Shown here piece after piece: positions 34,053 through 44,081 of a stretch of 63,024 bases of DNA (its first letter is position 1; each line of letters begins with the position of its first letter). Made by a program: the position numbers and the translations under genes. The stretch comes from Bacteroidota bacterium (GTDB taxonomy: Bacteria > Bacteroidota > Bacteroidia > Chitinophagales > Chitinophagaceae). Location of the stretch: contig JAKQJH010000038.1 in NCBI GenBank assembly GCA_029561255.1, positions 1 to 63,024 of the forward strand. The letters run 5' to 3'. Under the pieces are notes generated by a model. It had not been told where the DNA came from, made no database searches, and saw only the letters and a list, made by a program, of their open reading frames with translations.

Positions 34053-37000
34053 CTACTGTTTTACAAATTTATAGTACACCGGTATTCCGTTTTTTCTGTA
34101 AAGAACCGCAATATACAGCCCCCCGGGTAAAGAGTAGGTGTTGATTGTTATCGCGTTTCTGTTTGAAATAGTAAACTCATTGATCAACACTCCGCTTTCA
34201 GCAGAATACAGTTTAAAGGAATACCATTTGTCAGATAATTTCAGGCTGTCCACCACCAGGTAATCCTGTACCGGATTTGGATAGAACCTGATTCCATACC
34301 GGTTGGCCGGTACCGGATCAACGGCCGTAACCGGACTAACAGTAAAGCTGAGTATATTGCTGGTTACCTGTGTTGGGCTTACACAACCCGCATTGCTGGT
34401 CAAAATACTCCTTATTTTATCTCCCGAATTTGCGGGAGTGTAGTTAAGTGTAGCCCCGGTAGCCCCAACAATATCCTGCCAGCTATGCACGGACGTGCTA
34501 TCCTGCCAACGATAGGCCGGAGCTGTACCTCCGTTGGAAATACTGCTGCTGATTAAGGTTGCCTGGCCACTGGTTACGGACGTATTTCCGGATAAGGTAA
34601 TAGCAGGAGCCACCGCATTACCAACAGTTATGGTTATTATATTACTGGTGGCTGTAACCGGATTGATACAGGGAACACTACCCGTCATTATTACCTTTAT
34701 CTGGTCATTATTATTAAGAGATGAGCTCGTATACACCGGACTGTTTGTTCCGGTATTACTGCCATTTAACAACCACTGGAAAACGGGGACGGAACCGCCA
34801 TTTACAGGGGTGGCTGTAAATGTAACACCGGACCCGGTACATATGGTTGTTTGAGAAGCAGCAATGGTAACACCCGGAGCAACAATGGGTGATACCGTTA
34901 CGGTAATGACATTACTGTTTATGGCAAAAGACTGGTTACACCCGTTTGTGGTTCTCAGAACTACTTTTACCTGGTCATTATTACTGAGTGTGCTGCTGGT
35001 GAACGCGGTACTGTTTGTGCCTGCGTTGTTCCCGTTAATAAGCCATTGATAGGAGGTGGCTGTTCCTGTGTTAACAGGTAATGCGGTAAACGTAATACTG
35101 CCTCCTGTACAAATGCTGGTTTGGCTGGCCGTAATGCTTATTGAAGGGGTTGCGCCGGAGGAAAAGTTTACAGGAACAGTATTACTAGCTGCGGTAGCAG
35201 AGTTAATACAGGATTCATTGCTGGTTAATACCACATCAATAATATCCCCCTGGTTCAGTTCCTGCGATGTATATTGGTTACTGTTCAGACCGGTGTTAAT
35301 TCCGTTGCGCCGCCATTGATACAAGGGACTACTGCCTCCATTCACCGGGGTGGCTGTAAAGGTTACCGGAATTTGAGGACAGGTCATGCTGGTGGAACTG
35401 ATGGTAACCACTGGCTGTACCTGGGTATTGGTGTGATGTGTTATACTGTTGCTTGTGGCTGAGGAGCTGCTTAAACAAACCTCATTGCTGGTCATTACCA
35501 CTGTAACAAGGTCATTTGCTGCCAGGGAAGTAGTACTGAAAGAAGGTCCGTTAGCTCCTTGATTATTTCCATTTATTTTCCACTGGTAAGCAGGCGAAAA
35601 TCCTCCGTTTATTGAAGTAGCGGTAAAATTAACCTGTCCACCAGCACAAGAGGGGTTATTATCACTGGTTATGCTGACAAGCGGGGTAAGCGAAGGGTTA
35701 ACCCGCATGGTTATAATATTACTTTGTGCATTTTGAGAAACCAGGCAGGTGGCATTCACAACAACGGTTACCTGTACTGTATTGTTGTTCCCGAGCAGGT
35801 TGCTTGTGAATGTTGCTGAATTAGTCCCGGTGTTTATGCCGTTAACTTTCCATTGGTAGGAAGTATTGTTGTTATCACGGGTTACCGCTGCTGTGAAAGT
35901 AACCGGGTTTCCGGCGCAAATAACAGTATCTGTTGCCGTGATTGTAGCCTGTGGTGTAAGACTGTTGCCAACGTGCATTACTATGGCATTGCTGTAAGCG
36001 GTATCGTTAACAGCACAATCCTGACGTTTAACTTTCAGCATTACAATATCGTTATTGTTCAAAGCAGATGTTGTAAACGTATTACTGTTGCTACCGGCCG
36101 GGGTGCCATTCACCGTCCAGGTGTATGAAGGACCCGCACCGGCACTTTCTGTTACTGCAGTAAACGTAACAGATTCACCGGCACATATAAGTGAATCGCT
36201 AGCCGAAATAGTAACAGAGAAACGCGTGGACTCATAGGGCCCCATATCCACCACATTATTTTTTATGCGGACGCTATCCCTTATATCCTTGTCCAGTGTG
36301 CCCAGCAGCTCATTATTACCGGCATCGATTGTTCTTGAACAGGCAGCTGCCTGCAGGCCATCATCCGCGGTAAACCAAAGGTTATCCGCTCCTGCTCCAT
36401 TGCTTACATTCACAAAATCGGCCCAGCTATTGGGTATATTGTAGCTGAATCCGCTGGTTGTTGCGCTGTTGGTGGCACAGTTTCTCATATTATACCAGGG
36501 GATTGTTTCTCCACTGCCGCCATTATACCATAACATGTCAAGATTGGTGTAATTATTAGGTGTATTCATCAGGGTATTATCGCGGAAAACAGAATTAAAC
36601 ACTTTTACATTAAGTTCTCCCTGAATATAGGAGTTACTGCAATGTATACCCGCACCGAGCGAATTGGTGGTGACATTATTTGAAACAAAGGCCGAGTTTT
36701 TAATGGTCAGGTAGGGCTGACCGGTTATGCGCAGCCCGGCTCCTGTATAACTTTCATTTTTATAGAAAACAGAATTATCGATACTGATATTTGACCGATT
36801 GACAATTACATCTGTGCCCGCAATAACCCCGCCCGACCCTGTATTGTGGCTTACCACTGAATTGACCATCCTGAATTCAGGCCCCCAGGGCAGGCCATTA
36901 ACTACCATATATACATCGTGCAGGTAAAAACCGCCGCCATAGGCGCCGGATGTATTATTTGTAATAACAGTCTTTTTAAGAAACACATTGCTGTTAGTGC

Positions 37001-40000
37001 TGAAAAGGCCGCCACCGTTTGAAGCATAGTTTTTCCTGATTATGCAATTATTGATATTCAGTTTCCTGTTTCCAATGGCGAGTATTCCACCCCCCCCGGA
37101 GGCTGGGCCGGATGTACTATTTGAATTTCCGGATTCTATAACAAGTCCATCCAGAATAACAGTGGTGTCTGGGCAATGTACCCGGACCACAGAATAACTG
37201 TTATCTGCAGAATCATTCTGAATGCCGATATCACCACTGAGTATGGTTGGATATAAAACCGGGTTCCTGTCTGCCTCCCCCGGATTTCCTGAATCCGGGT
37301 ATCCACCGAGAAGTGTAATACCGGTATATATATTAAAACTGCTGTCCCTTTCGGATGACGAGGGTTTGTAAACTCCTTTGGCCACTTTTATGGTGTCGGC
37401 GCAGTTGTTTTGAATTGCTTTTTGCAGGTTGTTATAGGCGTTCGCCCAACTGCTTCCGTTTCCATTGATAGTTCCCGGTTTTACATAATATACTTTTGAT
37501 GATACATTACCCGATTGTAATTCATAGGCACCACGGTCAATGGTCCCGTTATAGATTCGGCCAGCCGACAAAATATCAACTGGCAGCTGGTTGAAATTGT
37601 TATTCCCGGAATTGATGGCAGCTGAGCAATCACAGGGGATATAGCCATCATCAGCACTGAAGAGCACCCCGTCTGGTCCGGTGGCTGTTGATAAGTCGCG
37701 TAATCTTGGATTAACACCGCTGGTGCTGTTTATCCTGTTACCCTGATCCTGCTTAAATAAGATACTATTTTGTATATCACATATAGCTGGATTGGTATTA
37801 TCCGAGGTTATGATATCATTTACAGATGCTGTATTCATTAGCCCGGATCCATAGCGCCAGAGAATGCTGTTATAAACCTTAACGGTGGAACCGCTGGCAC
37901 TGTTGATGAGCGGCAGTGCAATAACCGTGTTGCCGATTAATGTGCTGTTTACAACAGTCAGCGCAGAACTGCCCTCGTTGGTAACAAAGGTTCCGTTATA
38001 GTAAAGATTCGTGTTGTCTGTAAAATATTTTATAAAACCCACACAGTTGTCAATCCGGACTTCACTGTTTTTGTTAGCAATGGCAGAAGTGCCGGACTGA
38101 TCACCACCGGGCGCATTAAAAAAGCAGCTACGGTATACTACTTTACTGTTTTCATTGTAACTGACAGCCCCCTTTGCATACGTATAGGAGTTTTTGAATT
38201 CACAATGATCATACACGGCGTCAGAATTATCCATATTATTAACAGTTCCCCCACTGTAATCATAACTATAGGTTGTATCAGCAAATTGGCAGTTTTTTAC
38301 GAGCGGATAACTCCCACTGTTATAAATACTCCTTCCGTTTGTTTTACGGAAAACAGTGTTTTTAATCAGTGGATTTGAACCGGTATTGTATATCGCATTA
38401 GCCGCGGCACGTAAAAAATAGCAGCTGTCAAAAACCCCTGATGACTGATTAATTGTTACCGGCATTCCAAGTATTCCGGTTTGTGCACTGGTACTGTCTT
38501 TTCCAAAAAAGCAGCGTATGAAAGAAGGGTTACTGCCATTCCTGATCAGGATATCCCGTTTTTCAGATAATTGTGATTGATTGGTTATTACATTATAGAA
38601 AACGGATTTATAGAATACCGGTGAGCTGCCGGAGTGGATATGCAATGTATTATACGCATAGGATTTGGAGGCATCCAACTTAATATTTTCAAACCGGGCC
38701 GAACTTTTATAACCAACTTTTATGGAAGCCGGGTTTCTGGTGGTGGTATAATCCGGATGGCCTGCATTTATTAACCTGAAACCGGAAATTTTTGCAGTAC
38801 TGTCGTTGTTTATTGAAAGCACCAGGATTTTAACCCGTTGGGTACTGTTTACGGTACCATCAATAATGGTGGGATTAGCTTCCGGATCAGCAACGCCGTT
38901 TCCATTTTCCGGATATCCACCAATTACCACCCGGTTATTGCTTAACTGGTAAGTGGCATTTACGTCAGTTAAAGAAACCGGATAGCTACCGGCTGCAACT
39001 TTAATCGTATCAGAACAAACGGAAAAGGCTGATTGCAGATCAGTAAAGGCATTTGCCCAACTGGAACCATTATTAAGTCCCGTGACTGATTTTTTTACAT
39101 ATAGCACCTGTGCAGGAGGAGCCTGTGTTTCCTGGACTTCGTACGCACCAAGATCAGTGAACCCGTTTTTTATCCTGGGACGCCCTGTAATATCAAATGA
39201 AAGCCCGGATATAAATTCATTATTCCCCGTGTTTATAGCCGGGCTGCAGGGATTAAGCAGTGTCAGTCCGTCGTCGGGAGTAAAATACATATTATCGGCT
39301 CCTGCTATTCGGAGAGAATCAGTAAACCTTGGGTTTTGCCCGTTATATCCAGGGTTAATATAATTATATATTTCGGTTATACTGTTTGAAACCGTTATAG
39401 TTGAATAAACATCTTTATAGAACTCACTGGTATCTGTTATAAATGCCCCCGCATTTTGATACAGGATACTGTTTTGTAATAACAGGCTGCTGGTGTCGTG
39501 AATCCTGCTGTATCCGTAATTTTTAAACAGGGTACTGTTTAGCAGTTTGAGATCTGAATCAGCGAGATTAATAACAAAGGATGATTTGTTTTTGGCTATG
39601 ATATTATTGACGGCTGTGACTACAGAACCTTGCTGAATATTTAGAACGGCAGCTACAGAATCAACCCAGGTGGCCGTATTGTTTTCGAAAATATTATTTA
39701 GAGATTGCAGTACCGAGTTTTGAATGTTGAACCCGCAACCGTATGTTCCGTTGAAATTATTACGTATAACACAGCGGCTGATAATAATATTACTGTTATT
39801 AATATAGACCGGACCCCTGGTTTCATAATATCCTTCATACCCGTTTTCAACAATAAAGCCATCTACCAGGGCGCCCTTGACATTGTTTATGGTCAGGATG
39901 GTCCGGGTATTATCAGTTTGGGCAGAAGTGCCTATTTCGCCACTCAGAATAGTTTGGTTTGAGCTGATATTACGGTCGGTGTTACCGGGATTTCCTGTAT

Positions 40001-42260
40001 TAGGATAACCACCCAGAAGCACCAGTGAATCTCTTAAAGAGTAGGTATTGGTGTTTGAGGTTCCGGCCGTATATACCCCTTTTGCCACTTTTATTGTATC
40101 ACCGGTGGTTGCTACCAGCAAAGCGGATTGGATATTGCTTAAAGCAGTTGCCCAGGACAAACCATTGCCCCCGGTTGGTGCCCCCTGTTTGATATAGAAT
40201 GAAAAGCGGTTGGTCACCGGGCTTGTCAGGTTGAGGGTAACCTTATAATCTTCTATCTCACCGGTTCCGCCTGTACTGCAAGGACCAGGATAGAAACTGC
40301 TGTTACTAACCAAAACGCGCAAACCGGTTTCGCCAGCCGAACAATTAAAGGGTATTTTCAGTGTGCCGCTTATGAAACCCTGGCTGGTAATACCACTGAA
40401 CAGTCTTTCTGTATTCTCAAAAGTACCATTTCGGTTTATATCCAGCATAACCCAAACATAACGGGTCACAGAACCAGGCCTGAAACGGATATAAACCGGA
40501 ACGAGGGTTCCGTTTTCTATCGTTGTGCCAATAGAGCTATAGTTACCATATCCCCCGGTACTGCAAACTGATCCGTTTGTAATACTACCAATACTCACCG
40601 AGTCTATACCGTACGTATTGCAAACAGAGCTTTCTGGTACACAATAACAGGTAAATATGCTACTCGTAGTAACCTGAACCGGTGGTGTAACGGATGATTG
40701 CCCGCTGGCAATACAGGTATCTGTAAGTCTGTAATACCGGTTACTGTTCTGGCTGATGCTTAGCGGATTTACCAGATAAGTGGTATTGTTGATGTTTGAC
40801 CAGCTGGTACCGTCTGTTGATTGCTGCCAGGCGTATTTCATCTGGCCCTGATTTGTGGTTGTTCCCGTTGCACTGATTGAAAAGAAGGTATTGGGACATA
40901 CCGTTGCAGGCGCTGAAATAGTACCCGCAGAGACAGGTCCCGAACAGGACGGGGCATCAGAAATGATGATTTTGTAATCTTCCGCCTCTCCAACATAGTA
41001 AGCATCGCCGCAGGCTTCTGTCCAGGATATAACCGGAATATTTGCGTTGAAATATTTAATTTTTATGCGGAGCCGGGTTTCTCCGGTGATGGCGTTGATG
41101 GGAACCGCATATTGTAGCATATTACTCACCCCGGTTAAACCTGATATGGTTTGCAATTCCTGCTCATCAAATGAACCGTTGTGATTTATGTCAAGCCACG
41201 CTCCTATCGAGTAGGGAATACCGGTACCGTTACTGACTGCCAGTTGAATTTGGAAAGACAATCCCCTGTAAGTTGTTGCGCTGCCGGCCGTGGTAAAATT
41301 GGTATACCCGGAGACCGGACAACCGCTTGTGTTATTTATTGTACTCCCGGGAATTGTAACATTAGTAATATTCAGGCTATAACAACCGAGGTTATTTACT
41401 GTACAATAACAGTTGCTGAAAGGGGCATCATTAATTTGCAGCGTGTTGCTTACTGCGGAAGCGCCCGAAACCGTACAGGTATCCGTCAGGCGGTAAAAGG
41501 CCGGGGTTGTATGTGTTACCTGGAGTTGGTAAGGAGGGGTGAATCCATTGGTGATATTTGTCCAGGTTGTTCCGTCTAAAGATTTCTGCCAGGCATACCG
41601 TATACCAGTTGAATTTGTAGTCAGACCGGAAACAGAGAGTGTTAATGCGGCACCCGGACAAGCCGTCGAATTGCTTGAACTGATTGTTCCGGCATTCACG
41701 GTACTGCAATTATTTAGTTGTGATAATTCTGTAAAACTGAATTCATCTATCAGGGTGCCATTAGTGGATGAATTGGGTGAACTGTTCTGAAACCCTATAT
41801 AATAGGTACCGGAAGTTTCACAAACTAACGTATCCTCAACCAGGACAAAACTCAATGTACTGCCGGGAAAACTCGAGCGAACCTGTAAGGAAGGGCTGTT
41901 ATAGTCAGGAATTAATTTAATGTGTGTGCGGAGTACAGCTGTACTGTGAAGTTTTGCATAATATTTAAGCACATATTTTTTTCCGGCTGTAAGGATTTGA
42001 CCTGGTGTAAATAGCCAGGAGTTACCATTGGTTACATTTGGAAATGCCGCAGCGGAATAGTTTCCACTGTATACATCATAGCTGTATTGAATCCAGTTAT
42101 TTCCCCCCGGAGTATATCCCTGTACTGTCCATCCGGGTGATGGATAGCCGGCTTCGAAGCCTTCAGATAGCAATATTGTTTGGGAAAAAGAATGATAGGA
42201 AACGCCCAATAACATTAGAAGAAGTGTTTTCCGGGCCAGTTTAATTACAGAACTGTTCAT
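34053..42260 (-). CDS. Giant secreted beta-helix / Ig-repeat surface protein with T9SS type A sorting domain
   Basis: A 2735-residue exported protein. In order: signal peptide (to YHSFSQ); an adhesin/MAM-like domain (about 28-185); two Ig-like segments each starting (V/N)AGTIS, each followed by a GEVED-type domain (GEAEDYKI, GEIEDYKV); three right-handed beta-helix modules, each opened by a G-S-(S)-WA-A-NLQ-A motif with DTIKVA-G-Y and LLGGYP and closed by an A-I-N-(T/S)-GNN and D-x-GAYE motif; seven Ig-like repeats of about 88 residues (SI-C-G, TFTA, YQW-NG, SN-I-V); and a C-terminal sorting domain beginning YPNPVQDYL. Likely an adhesin or glycan-binding protein on the cell surface; no catalytic motif is obvious. 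Confidence 0.88.
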   Translation of the reverse strand: MNSSVIKLARKTLLLMLLGVSYHSFSQTILLSEGFEAGYPSPGWTVQGYTPGGNNWIQYSYDVYSGNYSAAAFPNVTNGNSWLFTPGQILTAGKKYVLKYYAKLHSTAVLRTHIKLIPDYNSPSLQVRSSFPGSTLSFVLVEDTLVCETSGTYYIGFQNSSPNSSTNGTLIDEFSFTELSQLNNCSTVNAGTISSSNSTACPGAALTLSVSGLTTNSTGIRYAWQKSLDGTTWTNITNGFTPPYQLQVTHTTPAFYRLTDTCTVSGASAVSNTLQINDAPFSNCYCTVNNLGCYSLNITNVTIPGSTINNTSGCPVSGYTNFTTAGSATTYRGLSFQIQLAVSNGTGIPYSIGAWLDINHNGSFDEQELQTISGLTGVSNMLQYAVPINAITGETRLRIKIKYFNANIPVISWTEACGDAYYVGEAEDYKIIISDAPSCSGPVSAGTISAPATVCPNTFFSISATGTTTNQGQMKYAWQQSTDGTSWSNINNTTYLVNPLSISQNSNRYYRLTDTCIASGQSSVTPPVQVTTSSIFTCYCVPESSVCNTYGIDSVSIGSITNGSVCSTGGYGNYSSIGTTIENGTLVPVYIRFRPGSVTRYVWVMLDINRNGTFENTERLFSGITSQGFISGTLKIPFNCSAGETGLRVLVSNSSFYPGPCSTGGTGEIEDYKVTLNLTSPVTNRFSFYIKQGAPTGGNGLSWATALSNIQSALLVATTGDTIKVAKGVYTAGTSNTNTYSLRDSLVLLGGYPNTGNPGNTDRNISSNQTILSGEIGTSAQTDNTRTILTINNVKGALVDGFIVENGYEGYYETRGPVYINNSNIIISRCVIRNNFNGTYGCGFNIQNSVLQSLNNIFENNTATWVDSVAAVLNIQQGSVVTAVNNIIAKNKSSFVINLADSDLKLLNSTLFKNYGYSRIHDTSSLLLQNSILYQNAGAFITDTSEFYKDVYSTITVSNSITEIYNYINPGYNGQNPRFTDSLRIAGADNMYFTPDDGLTLLNPCSPAINTGNNEFISGLSFDITGRPRIKNGFTDLGAYEVQETQAPPAQVLYVKKSVTGLNNGSSWANAFTDLQSAFSVCSDTIKVAAGSYPVSLTDVNATYQLSNNRVVIGGYPENGNGVADPEANPTIIDGTVNSTQRVKILVLSINNDSTAKISGFRLINAGHPDYTTTRNPASIKVGYKSSARFENIKLDASKSYAYNTLHIHSGSSPVFYKSVFYNVITNQSQLSEKRDILIRNGSNPSFIRCFFGKDSTSAQTGILGMPVTINQSSGVFDSCYFLRAAANAIYNTGSNPLIKNTVFRKTNGRSIYNSGSYPLVKNCQFADTTYSYDYSGGTVNNMDNSDAVYDHCEFKNSYTYAKGAVSYNENSKVVYRSCFFNAPGGDQSGTSAIANKNSEVRIDNCVGFIKYFTDNTNLYYNGTFVTNEGSSALTVVNSTLIGNTVIALPLINSASGSTVKVYNSILWRYGSGLMNTASVNDIITSDNTNPAICDIQNSILFKQDQGNRINSTSGVNPRLRDLSTATGPDGVLFSADDGYIPCDCSAAINSGNNNFNQLPVDILSAGRIYNGTIDRGAYELQSGNVSSKVYYVKPGTINGNGSSWANAYNNLQKAIQNNCADTIKVAKGVYKPSSSERDSSFNIYTGITLLGGYPDSGNPGEADRNPVLYPTILSGDIGIQNDSADNSYSVVRVHCPDTTVILDGLVIESGNSNSTSGPASGGGGILAIGNRKLNINNCIIRKNYASNGGGLFSTNSNVFLKKTVITNNTSGAYGGGFYLHDVYMVVNGLPWGPEFRMVNSVVSHNTGSGGVIAGTDVIVNRSNISIDNSVFYKNESYTGAGLRITGQPYLTIKNSAFVSNNVTTNSLGAGIHCSNSYIQGELNVKVFNSVFRDNTLMNTPNNYTNLDMLWYNGGSGETIPWYNMRNCATNSATTSGFSYNIPNSWADFVNVSNGAGADNLWFTADDGLQAAACSRTIDAGNNELLGTLDKDIRDSVRIKNNVVDMGPYESTRFSVTISASDSLICAGESVTFTAVTESAGAGPSYTWTVNGTPAGSNSNTFTTSALNNNDIVMLKVKRQDCAVNDTAYSNAIVMHVGNSLTPQATITATDTVICAGNPVTFTAAVTRDNNNTSYQWKVNGINTGTNSATFTSNLLGNNNTVQVTVVVNATCLVSQNAQSNIITMRVNPSLTPLVSITSDNNPSCAGGQVNFTATSINGGFSPAYQWKINGNNQGANGPSFSTTSLAANDLVTVVMTSNEVCLSSSSATSNSITHHTNTQVQPVVTISSTSMTCPQIPVTFTATPVNGGSSPLYQWRRNGINTGLNSNQYTSQELNQGDIIDVVLTSNESCINSATAASNTVPVNFSSGATPSISITASQTSICTGGSITFTALPVNTGTATSYQWLINGNNAGTNSTAFTSSTLSNNDQVKVVLRTTNGCNQSFAINSNVITVTVSPIVAPGVTIAASQTTICTGSGVTFTATPVNGGSVPVFQWLLNGSNTGTNSPVYTSSSLNNNDQIKVIMTGSVPCINPVTATSNIITITVGNAVAPAITLSGNTSVTSGQATLISSSISNGGTAPAYRWQDSTSVHSWQDIVGATGATLNYTPANSGDKIRSILTSNAGCVSPTQVTSNILSFTVSPVTAVDPVPANRYGIRFYPNPVQDYLVVDSLKLSDKWYSFKLYSAESGVLINEFTISNRNAITINTYSLPGGLYIAVLYRKNGIPVYYKFVKQ

Positions 42261-42679
42261 TTACTTTTATTTAATACATTTTAGAGACCGCTCCTTAATA
42301 ATATCGGTTTTTTTTATTTTAAACTGTAAATGGATTGGTTCTTATCGGTAATACAGTTTGTGTATAAGCATGGGGTTGTTTGCTATTTATATATGCAGGT
42401 GCCGCTCATTGATAAGGTTTGGAGAATACAAAATACATAATTTTACAAATAACGCTTATGATTTGGCTGTTCATTAAAGTGATAAGGGAATGTGTACTAT
42501 AATTTGTTGTATTACAGTGGTATACAAGAATACCTGGTTTGGGTTTTTCTAAACTGATACCTATATGCGGAAATTTATTTTACAAGGAGCGTAAAAAGTT
42601 AACACCTATATCAAGCTGTTTAAAAAGAAGGAGAGTCGGATACCCGGTAAAGATGTGATCAGCTCCCCTTTATTATTTT
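42261..42679. other. Gene-free 419-nt gap upstream of the giant protein
   Basis: AT-rich sequence that must hold the promoter of the giant protein gene (minus strand). I found no perfect TAnnTTTG box on that strand, no terminator and no ORF worth reporting. Confidence 0.5.
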
Positions 42680-44008
42680 CTAGTGAAGCTTTTCGATAAG
42701 TCGTGTACCACCGCCAACCAGTGCTTTACCGGCCGCATCATTGGCCTTCCCTTCATACTTTCCCTCAATTTTCTGGGTACCGGCCATTGAGCCATCAGCC
42801 AGTTTTGTAAGCTGCATGCTTCCTTCAATGGTAAAGCTGGAGAGTGCATTGGGGTCAGTATTTTTAATCGCTTTCAGTAAGCCACCCACTTTACTGCCGC
42901 TCTTGATTTTTGACAGTTCACTATTGAGCAGGTAATCACATTTCATGGTTTTGGCTTCGTCGGCACTGCTCACTGCTATGGCTTCAATATTACCGGTAGT
43001 AAATGTGCCAACCAGTAAAGCCTGTAATTCGGTGGGTTGCACTTGCTCGTCCCCTTTCGGAGGCAGCACCCCTACCCGGATCATATCCGGGGCTTTTTCA
43101 TCGGATACCGGTTTTTCCTTCATTTGTTTTTTCGCTTTATTCATGACCTCATCGAGCATACCGCTCATGTCCATTTTATCCTGCAGGTCCTCTTCGTTTT
43201 TTGTTTCTGTATATCCGGGCGGTATTTCAAACAGCATGGAATCCAGTTTTTGCATCGAGAAATCCAATGTTTCGATATCCGTTTTGAATTCGGTTGTCTT
43301 TGCGCCCTGTGCGCCCATGATCATGGTCGTGGTTTCTATCAGGGGAAAGCCGAGTTTTCCTTTTCCACTACGACGGGTTACAAAGCGGTCCTGGCAATCC
43401 GGCATGGGCTTTTCGTCGGGTTGACGTTGCATTTGTTGCGGGCGATAACGGACCGGACAATTGAACTTGGGCAAATCAATATACCAGCCATCCGTTTTAA
43501 TCAGGAAACTATCCTTCATCATACAGGCATCCGGGGAGGGTTTCATTTTCTGAGTGGTCCACACATGGCGGGCGGTAAGGCCATACATTTTTTTTCGTTC
43601 TCCCGTATCCCGGATACTATAGTAGATAGTGATTACTCCAACTTTCTCGATATTTTTCTTTGGCGCTTTTTCTTTGACCGGAGTAGCCGGTTTTTTTGCT
43701 GGTGCGTCATCTTCATCAATAATTTCCTCGGATACTTTATAGAAAGAATCAATGTAGTAGAGTTTCTTTTTATCATTGATCTTAATGGTACGCTGGAGGT
43801 CGCATTGTTCGATAGTAACGGGCTGGGACATGCCCATCATGGCCCCGCTTTCGGTCCGCTTACGCATGCCTTTTACATATACCGTGGATTCCATTTTCAT
43901 TCCCATCAGGGAGGAGGACTGACGAATTTTGTATTCCTGGGCTGAAAGATCAGCCGATGATATAAATAGAATGAGTGCAGCTAATAGCCGGAGGAGGTTT
44001 TTTTTCAT
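42680..44008 (-). CDS. Secreted protein of unknown function, GLPGLI/DUF4412-like N-terminus
   Basis: A 442-residue protein with a signal peptide (ending ADLSAQ). The first half (QEYKIRQSSSLMGMKMESTVYVKGMRKRTE to an EIPPGYTE motif) resembles the lipoprotein-like DUF4412 group that often follows the same pattern of a modified-substrate strand sheet. A Lys/Pro/Ala-rich linker (about 105-120) interrupts it. The second half, after residue 300, contains a GVLPPKGDEQVQPTELQALL segment and may be a separate domain. The family call is tentative. A near-consensus -7 box (TACCTTTA on minus, 44025-44032) lies 17 nt before the ATG. Confidence 0.5.
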   Translation of the reverse strand: MKKNLLRLLAALILFISSADLSAQEYKIRQSSSLMGMKMESTVYVKGMRKRTESGAMMGMSQPVTIEQCDLQRTIKINDKKKLYYIDSFYKVSEEIIDEDDAPAKKPATPVKEKAPKKNIEKVGVITIYYSIRDTGERKKMYGLTARHVWTTQKMKPSPDACMMKDSFLIKTDGWYIDLPKFNCPVRYRPQQMQRQPDEKPMPDCQDRFVTRRSGKGKLGFPLIETTTMIMGAQGAKTTEFKTDIETLDFSMQKLDSMLFEIPPGYTETKNEEDLQDKMDMSGMLDEVMNKAKKQMKEKPVSDEKAPDMIRVGVLPPKGDEQVQPTELQALLVGTFTTGNIEAIAVSSADEAKTMKCDYLLNSELSKIKSGSKVGGLLKAIKNTDPNALSSFTIEGSMQLTKLADGSMAGTQKIEGKYEGKANDAAGKALVGGGTRLIEKLH

Positions 44009-44081
44009 AATCAGCAGGTTTGAATAAAGGTATTAAAACCGCTGATTGAAAAGACTGATTATTTACTGGTTCAATAAAAAA

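Noticed and set aside
34300-36240. Tandem DNA repeats of about 265 bp
   Set aside because: They are the coding DNA of the Ig-like repeats in the giant protein, not a separate repeat element.
43037-43945. Plus-strand open frame of 302 codons
   Set aside because: Antisense to the DUF4412-like gene, without a recognisable domain, and rich in His/Phe/Arg as expected for a shadow frame.
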